Origin: Xiphophorus maculatus
Lineage: Eukaryota > Chordata > Actinopteri > Cyprinodontiformes > Poeciliidae
NCBI RefSeq assembly: GCF_002775205.1
Contig: NC_036447.1
Span: 31,557,245 to 31,621,244, forward strand
Reading direction: 5' to 3'
DNA: 64,000 nucleotides
Shown here: piece after piece, positions 58,701 through 64,000 of the stretch
Numbering within the stretch: position 1 is the stretch's first letter
Layout of the letters: every line of letters starts with the position of its first letter
Notes under the pieces: generated by a model
Told to the model about the DNA's origin: nothing
Database searches by the model: none
What the model saw: only the letters and a program-made list of their open reading frames with translations
Translations under genes and position numbers: made by a program

Positions 58701-61700
58701 CCAACACCAGGCAATCCTGACATCATGAGGGTCCAACCAACCGACGAGAACACAACTGATGGCAACACAGGAGCTACATCATGCATGTCACATTTAATAT
58801 CACAGTTTGCAGGCTCACTTTTCCCTCTAAATTAACTGTCATAAAGGCAATGTTGAATTGCAAATGATTAACAACTTTGTAAAACTTAAAACTCTTCATT
58901 TGAAGGAGAATTGTACAAGACAGTTAACTTACAGTTACTAAAAAGTAAAGTGCTTTGGTGAAAAGAACATCAAGCTTACAAACGTCAGCGAAGTGCATTT
59001 ATCAGGACTTTTAAAAACGTGGTTGACAGACAGTCTGCCAATACTGTTGGAGCATGCACAACTTGTAAATGGTGTCACTTTGTGTAACTCACATTGGTTG
59101 CAGCTTAAAATTCAGCCAATCAAACAGTATTATGACTAAATAACACAAATTTATCTGTCAAGGTTTAACTGTTACAATTTTTTCCAGTGATTTATCCTGT
59201 TTTTTCTGTTTGAGACTTTGAATTATTCAGAGCTGAACAAAAACTATGTTAAGTTTTGTGGCCATATTAGTAACAACAACAAAATAAACAAAATATTTTG
59301 TGAGCTGTGGAGCCACACAGCTCACAAGCTAAAATGGCAGACAATAACTTGTTGGCATAACTTGTCCTTCACGGTTTCTAATTGGCTTAGAGTACAATAT
59401 GGGCCTAATATATGTCTGTCACTGAACCAGAGGGAGACTTTCTGTGTTGCAGAGACTTTATTTTCCTAGAATGACTAGTTGCTCTGCAGCTTCAGAGTTT
59501 TTTTTAAAGGCAATTACATGTGCAATTGGTCACACTCTAGAGCCTTGAGATTCTCAGATTTGGTTGACCCTTTCTCAATTGGGTAAGAGGGCAAATTGCA
59601 AAAAATAACACATACTTTAGATTAGATTGTTGAAAAGTTAAGTTAGAGGTGTTCGTGTACACCATGGAGTTATTTCTTCTCAAGTAGAGTTGACGTAGCA
59701 GCTGGCTGACTCCATAAAAAGCAGATCTACTTACCTGTAATGAGGGCACTTGTGCTATGGTTTTTGGTTGTCTGGACTCGGTCATCACTGACAGTGGATT
59801 CATTTGCAGGAAGCTCCCTGTAATACAGCCTGTATCCAGTCAGGACTCCATTAATACTGTCTTCACTGGGGCGCTAGAAAACATGCAAACCGACATATAC
59901 TGCTCAAAAAAATAAAGGGAACACTTTAAGTGTTAAACACCTGTTTAAGTGTTCCCTTTATTTTTTTGAGCAGTGTATATATTTCCATAGACATTAGTAA
60001 TACATTTCTTCAAAGACAACTTGTGAGCCTATTATATTTTTTTTCAAATGAGCTAGTTTTTTTTTTTTGCCACAGACAGGACAAAGGAACGCCAGCAGAA
60101 CTGCATTTGAGCTGTATTTTATTAGTCATCCAATTTAAAAGGTTAGAGTATCGGTCTTGCAGTAACTTGCAAAAAGGAAAGTGATGCTTCAATAGGTTTG
60201 GCACTCTCATAAAGGGTGACGAAATTGCTGGTGACTTTGTGTTTTCATTGCCTCTTTCTGCTTTGACATAAGGCTACAAAGATGAGAAAAGACATTTACA
60301 GACAGAAGAGAAAGAGAGGCAAGCTGTAAAGTACTCAGAAGGGATCTACTGTCTTTTCCTCTTCCTCTCTATTTCCTCTGTTGCTGGATTGACTGCTGAG
60401 GGCACCTTTCAACCTGTACCACATCACCTGCTGGTATATAATCATTAAGAGTTGAACATTTCTCTCCTGGCTAAGACAGTCCATCCCTCAGTTCTTTTCT
60501 ACTTTCCTCTGTACTTAAAATTTATCCTCACTGCTCTTTGACATTTTCTGCTTTAATAAATAAGAATAACCAATTTCACAGACACCAACAGAAAGCAAAT
60601 TTATATAAAATAAAAATCTGACAAGCCTCGTCTCTTAAAGTAAATGATTAACCTGATCTTTTAAGATATAGTATGTTGAGTTGAGATCTATGTTTAAAAA
60701 GGACATTTGTAATGTTTGAAGAAGAGAAATACCTTCCACTGCACCATTACTGAGGTAGTAGTTGTTGGTTTCACTGAGAGGATCACTGGCGGCTCATTAG
60801 GAACTGGAAAGAAGACAGACAAAAAAATGAACAGGTAATTGCTTCATACAGACATCAGCTCCACTGCATCCAGGTTTCCCTTCATTCTTTAAGCATTCCA
60901 ACCCTTACCGTCCTGTAGAGTAGTAACAGCCTCTGTCTCCTTGCTGAGGACACTATCTCCTACGTCATTGGTGGCAAGCATTCGAATCTTGTATGATGTG
61001 AAGGGCTTCAGCCTAAACAACCACAATCAGAATCAGCTTTATTAGCCAAAATGTGTGCACTAACAATAATTTCACTTTAGTGAATCTTACACTCCCTGTG
61101 AGTAAGCACTCACAGCGAGTGTAAGATGCAAACAGACACAACATTGTCAAATTCCAGTGGAAAAATACTGTTAAGGGATTTCTACATCTGAATATGATCT
61201 TATTTAAATCCACATGTTCAAATGTTCATATTGAAAGACAGAAACTTGTTGCACAATCATCGTCATGCATAATTCACAACATTTATCTCAGTGTCATTTC
61301 CCATTTTGAACCATTTCATTTGTCAAACATTAGCAGTGAAATTGGTGCATAAATCAGCATTCTGGCAAAATGACATGTTGTGGGTTCATGAGATAAAACA
61401 AAACAAAAAATAAACATTCAAAAATGTATTTTTAAAGGGTTTACATGAACAGACAACAATTGTTTATAAAAAGTTTATTAAAGCTCCCTGATGCTCAGAG
61501 AACCTAAAACTAAACTCAGTTAAATTGTGTTTCCAAAAATTATTAACTGGTTTATTAAACTTTGAGCAGAGTCTCTGGTTTCTGGCTTCATAATACTGAA
61601 GGAGCAAAGAGTGATGAGGTCCAGTAAAGGGATGTAAAAACTAAAAACAAAGTGAACTTTTATTGGAGTAACTGTTGTAAGTGTAACTGAATGAGTAAAT

Positions 61701-63908
61701 AATCTCAATTGAAACAGATTACTGAGAAAATGCTAAAGGAAGAGTTTGAAACATGGCTAAGAAAAAAAAAGGATTTATTGCAAGTTATGTAGTCATCACA
61801 ACAGTAACCAATATAACCATATTTTTAATACTGAGGAGTGTTGATTGACAACATGCTAATTATTTATGACTGTGCAGAAGCAGCCTAATACCACTGAAGT
61901 TTGTGTCTGATTGGCATGGACTGTACTTATATACACCAAATTAAAGGGTCATTTCATTGTTTTAAAGGACTCTGATCTATATTTGATCATATCTTGTGGA
62001 AGAAATAAATAAATAAAAATAGACACGGATTTTAGATTATTTAAAACACAATTAGTGAGTCATGAAAATTAACATAGGGCTGGATGGTATCAGGAAAGCT
62101 TAGTGCCATTGTTTATTCCTATGACAACATTACTCGAATTTAACACATATTTTCTTAACTGCTCTCCATCTTTTTCTTATAAGCCTCCACCACTACTAGT
62201 GAATTTCAGCATTATAAATAAAACTAATATTTTATAATATAAATAAATAAAATATAAATATAATATAAATAAAATTAGTATGAAACTATAGTACCTGAAA
62301 TATACCAACTTCAGCATCCAAGCATTTCTTTGGAGTTGTTATTGTAATGATCATTTCCATATATTAGATCCCCATTTATTCCATTTAAGAAAAATATAAA
62401 ACAGACTTCTGTATTTTCCTCTAAAGTAATTTGTTAAATCCAAATCTTGTCTTGTTTATTGTAAGCTGAACGTATCATTACACACCTTTCTGGGTCTTGG
62501 ACAGTCCTGTGTGTCACTGTTCTAGTTATTTTGGTTTGTATGACTCAGGGGTCTCCAACTCCAGTCCTCGAGTGTCTCTGTGTTGCATCACTGCTCCAGC
62601 ACACTCGAATCAAATGAATTGCTAGCTTCTGTAAAACCTCCTGACATGAAACAAACTTAATTCTGCCTTTTGGTTCAGTTGTATTGGAGATGGAATGCAT
62701 GTAGAAACTGTGGGTCAGTGGAACTTGAAGACTGGAGTTGGAAATGCCTGGTTGAACTTATTGCCCTGACGGTAGATGTGTGCAAGTTTAGGATTTAATC
62801 AAATTTCTTGTAGCCATTTCCTGACTTATAATAATACATTTTGAAGAGCAGTGAAGAAAACTTAGCCTCTGTTTTACATTATTTCTACCCCCTAGGGAAA
62901 CCAGACGTAATGGATAAAATATTCCTCAATATTCTGATTAAAAAGCAAAATACCCCTCAAACAGATTTCAGCTGCATTTATTTTACAGAATCTGTCCCTG
63001 CGCCTTCTTAAAAAAAGATAATAATTATTATTATTCCTCAGTCTGGGCTCTTGTCTGTACTTAATGTGTGGACTACAATTCAATGGTAGTGAAAATAAAT
63101 AACAAGGGAATTTATTTATCTCTATGATGAATGCCAGTAAATGTGGAGGGTGCTGTATGTGATTAAAGTTTGCTGTGTCTTAGCATTTGTAGGAAAATTT
63201 CCCGACATGAGATACTCAGAGCTCCTAACTAAGCCCTACTAAAAACAAGAGATCAAATAAAATCTGTAAGATATCATTTATGCATAAAGAATACGTACTC
63301 TTCCATAATTTATTGCCAGTCTTATTTTTAAATTTTTAAATTATTTGTCTATCCCTCGAAGGCATTTCTTCAAGTCATAAAGAGGAATTCAAGTGCTTAC
63401 CAAAACCAAAAAAACATTTAAAACACTACTGTGTACCTTGAACAGCTTAGGATAAATATTTTTCTGGAATAACCTTCTCACCTTTTTTCAGACATGTTTT
63501 GCTCTTTCAGTGGCCTTAGAAAACCACACTAGTGCTTGAATAACAATTAGCCTTCACCTTTTCTCACCGTCTCCAGTGTCAAAGTGTTTTTATTGCAATA
63601 TTCAAACAACATCTGCATTTCTCCTCTGTTCAAGGTGAAGGATATTATGAGCCCAGAATAACAATATATATCAGCCAATTTAAAAATGCCTAACTCTAGA
63701 GGCCGTTGTTATCAGAGTGACATAAAGCAGTAGCAAATCATAAAATATTGAAATTCTATGATTTGGTTTACTTTAACATTTTACTGTTTATGTTTATGTA
63801 TTACCTTCTAGCATCCAAGTAAATTTTGTTGAGAGAGACTGAGATGTTTGTGAAGCTGCGGTTTTGTACCAGTTTGAAGGAGCGATCCACCTCAATCCAA
63901 GAGGAAAG
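37783..63908 (-). CDS. sdk1: Sidekick cell-adhesion molecule, C-terminal 16 exons (partial)
   Basis: Homophilic adhesion receptor of neural synapses (family: six Ig and thirteen fibronectin III domains). Exons in transcript order: 63805-63908, 60909-61012, 60733-60803, 59735-59873, 58269-58325, 57861-57962, 56153-56268, 50604-50790, 50379-50516, 50139-50300, 48520-48645, 47956-48120, 45493-45630, 43668-43788, 43457-43586, 37783-38088. These join in one frame of 721 codons plus stop. They encode the end of one FN3 domain, four more FN3 domains (motifs [47 protein letters not shown]), a transmembrane helix (about local residues 503-525, after FYEEWW), and a cytoplasmic tail ([36 protein letters not shown]). 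The tail ends in the PDZ ligand GFSSFV. The acceptor at 48645 is AAG. The sdk1 symbol leans on CYP3 linkage; sdk2 is not excluded. Confidence 0.93.
38525..38640. repeat. Tc1-like terminal fragment
   Basis: Resembles the end of the Tc1-like element at 35825-37035, including the GACAAACCAACACAAAGTTG stretch and TGAAGTT. It lies in the last sidekick intron. Confidence 0.4.
39010..40805 (-). mobile_element. L2/CR1-type LINE, 5'-truncated, three nonsense codons
   Basis: Minus-strand reverse transcriptase: [51 protein letters not shown], the catalytic box [24 protein letters not shown], then a C-terminal [20 protein letters not shown]. One frame runs from at least 40777 to 39281 with three in-frame stops: TGA after FSTPL, TGA after GSSQG, and TAG before MIVNF. 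The 3' end near 39010 carries the TTTATTGTCATTTTGCATGC tail and a GACTTA repeat. It is recent but dead, and sits in the last sidekick intron. Confidence 0.85.
41640..42100. mobile_element. Sleeping Beauty/Tc1-like relic
   Basis: 42071-42099 reads, reverse-complemented, as ACAGTTGAAACCAGAAGTTT followed by ACATCC, close to the inverted terminal repeat of salmonid-type Tc1 elements. The interior near 41675-41790 includes TCACATGAGACCAAACTTGG, a transposase-region landmark. Left boundary uncertain. Confidence 0.5.
43915..44330. mobile_element. Palindromic dispersed repeat, copy 2
   Basis: Same family as 11158-11670: ACCAATCAGAGGCAGGAGGA core, with GGAGGAGATCAATCTTTTCA on the right answering the CTCCTC side on the left. 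It lies in a sidekick intron and is non-coding. Confidence 0.6.
45926..46113. mobile_element. MITE with TTTAAAGCAGGG ends
   Basis: The termini are exact inverted copies (TTTAAAGCAGGG and CCCTGCTTTAAA). The interior CTCGACAG/CTCGAGG and CAACAAACCTGAATCAAATG motifs recur in other fish elements, including 62546-62755 here. Confidence 0.65.
46612..46716. repeat. Two consecutive perfect hairpins
   Basis: Arms 46612-46626 and 46635-46649 (AATTTGTATTTTCTT and its exact complement) enclose an 8-nt loop. Arms 46680-46696 and 46700-46716 (GACATAGCAGTCCAAAC and its exact complement) enclose a 3-nt loop. Located in a sidekick intron. Confidence 0.9.
46764..46793. repeat. AAAC tetranucleotide microsatellite
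   Basis: About seven AAAC units followed by an A run. Confidence 0.9.
47062..47585. mobile_element. Non-autonomous DNA transposon
   Basis: Left end TTAAAAGGGCAGTATTGTGT; right end, reverse-complemented, TTAAACGGGCAATGTTATGT. The interior matches a fish repeat I recall, with CAACACTTCCGGTATG and TTTTTAATGAAGG near the right side. No transposase. Confidence 0.6.
48900..49140 (+). repeat. Non-LTR retroelement 3'-tail fragment
   Basis: Contains ATGCCTTGAGATGACATTTG, TTGTAAACTGCC and TATATAAATA in the order typical of a common fish LINE 3' end (CCTTGAGATGAC, then ATATAAATAAA). Confidence 0.5.
49250..49511 (-). mobile_element. Second Rex3-like LINE 3' end with TSD
   Basis: Near-identical to the start of the copy at 15164-15830, but shorter: an ATCC run, CTTCTTCCGCTTATCC, and the [20 protein letters not shown] coding tail. 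A 12-bp duplication GTCAAATATCCA flanks it at 49238-49249 and 49512-49523. Confidence 0.85.
50985..51310 (+). mobile_element. Tc1-like relic split by a SINE
   Basis: The left part (GAACAGCATGAAGAAACACA, GCAGGTCAGAG) and right part (TCAACTCAATCCATCATCTG) read as one continuous Tc1-family 5' segment once the SINE and one duplication are ignored. Same family as 35825-37035. Confidence 0.5.
51053..51244 (-). mobile_element. tRNA-derived SINE with 17-bp TSD
   Basis: The minus strand begins with a tRNA-like head holding an A-box-like TGGCGTACAGGATAGCG and a B box GGTTCGACTCC. A unique body follows (GATATTTGCCGCATGTCTTC) and a GGGGTAAAAG tail. The duplication AGAATATCCAAAGCTTT occurs at 51036-51052 and 51245-51261. 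The head is SINE-type, not a functional tRNA gene. Confidence 0.85.
54214..54515. repeat. 300-bp fold-back element, arms of about 135 bp
   Basis: The left arm from 54214 pairs with the right arm ending at 54515 with only scattered mismatches. Shared blocks include GATTTCAGATAGCTTTTTT, TTTAAGAAGTACAATCT and TTTTGTTTACATACATG. The centre is a short TACATG-rich loop. Located in a sidekick intron; no coding. Confidence 0.9.
59898..59979. mobile_element. Paired Tc1-type terminal repeats without an interior
   Basis: Left ACTGCTCAAAAAAATAAAGG and right inverted CCTTTATTTTTTTGAGCAGT join almost directly, with only about 25 bp between the arms. The arms match the terminal repeat of an abundant fish Tc1-like element. 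It lies about 25 bp from a sidekick exon acceptor. Confidence 0.8.
61026..61080. repeat. Retroelement tail fragment
   Basis: AATCAGAATCAGCTTTATTA then GCCAAAATGTGTGCAC resembles a frequent fish LINE/SINE 3' end (AGAATCAGCTTTATTGGCCAAG). It is immediately followed by a strong hairpin at 61084-61127. Confidence 0.45.
62546..62755. mobile_element. MITE-like repeat
   Basis: Left AGGGGTCTCCAACTCCAGTC and right GACTGGAGTTGGAAATGCCT are inverted matches. The interior CACTCGAATCAAATGAATTG resembles 45926-46113. Located in a sidekick intron. Confidence 0.65.
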
Positions 63909-64000
63909 CTATTGTGACCACAGAAAGTTGCTTTATTTTATTGCTTTGATTTTTCGACCTGCATATATGTAGAATATGTAGCAGTCTCAGCAGAACGTTA
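63909..64000. other. Sidekick intron at window edge
   Basis: Intronic sequence only. The upstream Ig and most FN3 exons lie beyond the right end. Confidence 0.7.

Noticed and set aside
1-64000. CRISPR array, operon or phage-type defence system
   Set aside because: The window is spliced vertebrate DNA; repeats are transposons and microsatellites without regular spacers.

Overview
This is a vertebrate nuclear window, almost certainly from a teleost fish, and probably a percomorph. The evidence is spliced genes with GT-AG introns, AT-rich non-coding DNA, and a repeat set typical of ray-finned fish: Rex3-like RTE LINEs with ATCC-type 3' ends, L2/CR1-type LINEs, several Tc1-like families, a tRNA-derived SINE and many short hairpin or terminal-inverted-repeat elements. 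The sequence alone does not fix the species. There is no bacterial gene content, CRISPR array or operon, and no standard tRNA or rRNA gene was seen.

Layout. (1) 1-14150: two cytochrome P450 family 3 genes in head-to-head orientation, sharing a 673-bp intergenic promoter region. The minus-strand gene has 13 coding exons (497 aa). The plus-strand gene has 14 (505 aa), because a 65-bp intron splits the usual exon 11. (2) 14151-17177: intergenic DNA with a 5'-truncated Rex3-like LINE flanked by a target-site duplication. (3) 17178-19829: gpank1 (ankyrin and G-patch protein), minus strand, 4 coding exons, 362 aa. (4) 19830-23997: repeat-rich spacer that includes a 55-bp inverted copy of part of a gpank1 exon. 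(5) 23998-27168: a single-exon 1056-aa protein, minus strand, that joins a Ty3/gypsy-type Gag capsid-like region, three AT-hooks and 22 C2H2 zinc fingers. A probable 5' UTR exon follows and a CpG-rich candidate promoter lies near 30.4-30.7 kb. (6) 27.3-37.8 kb: LINE and Tc1-like relics. (7) 37783-63908: the last 16 coding exons of a sidekick cell-adhesion gene (minus strand; fibronectin III repeats, transmembrane segment, cytoplasmic tail ending GFSSFV), with introns full of transposon relics. The 5' part of this gene lies beyond the right edge.

How the genes relate. The two P450s are tandem paralogues and probably share liver or gut regulation; each TATA-like box has a perfect bZIP palindrome just upstream. 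The other genes look like ordinary chromosomal neighbours rather than a pathway. The most unusual object is the Gag/AT-hook/zinc-finger protein. It looks like a host regulator built around a captured retrotransposon capsid domain, the same kind of event that produced the mammalian SCAN zinc-finger family. Second-tier signals are the intron difference between the two P450s, the inverted gpank1 exon fragment, and several perfect fold-back sequences that look like template-switch products.
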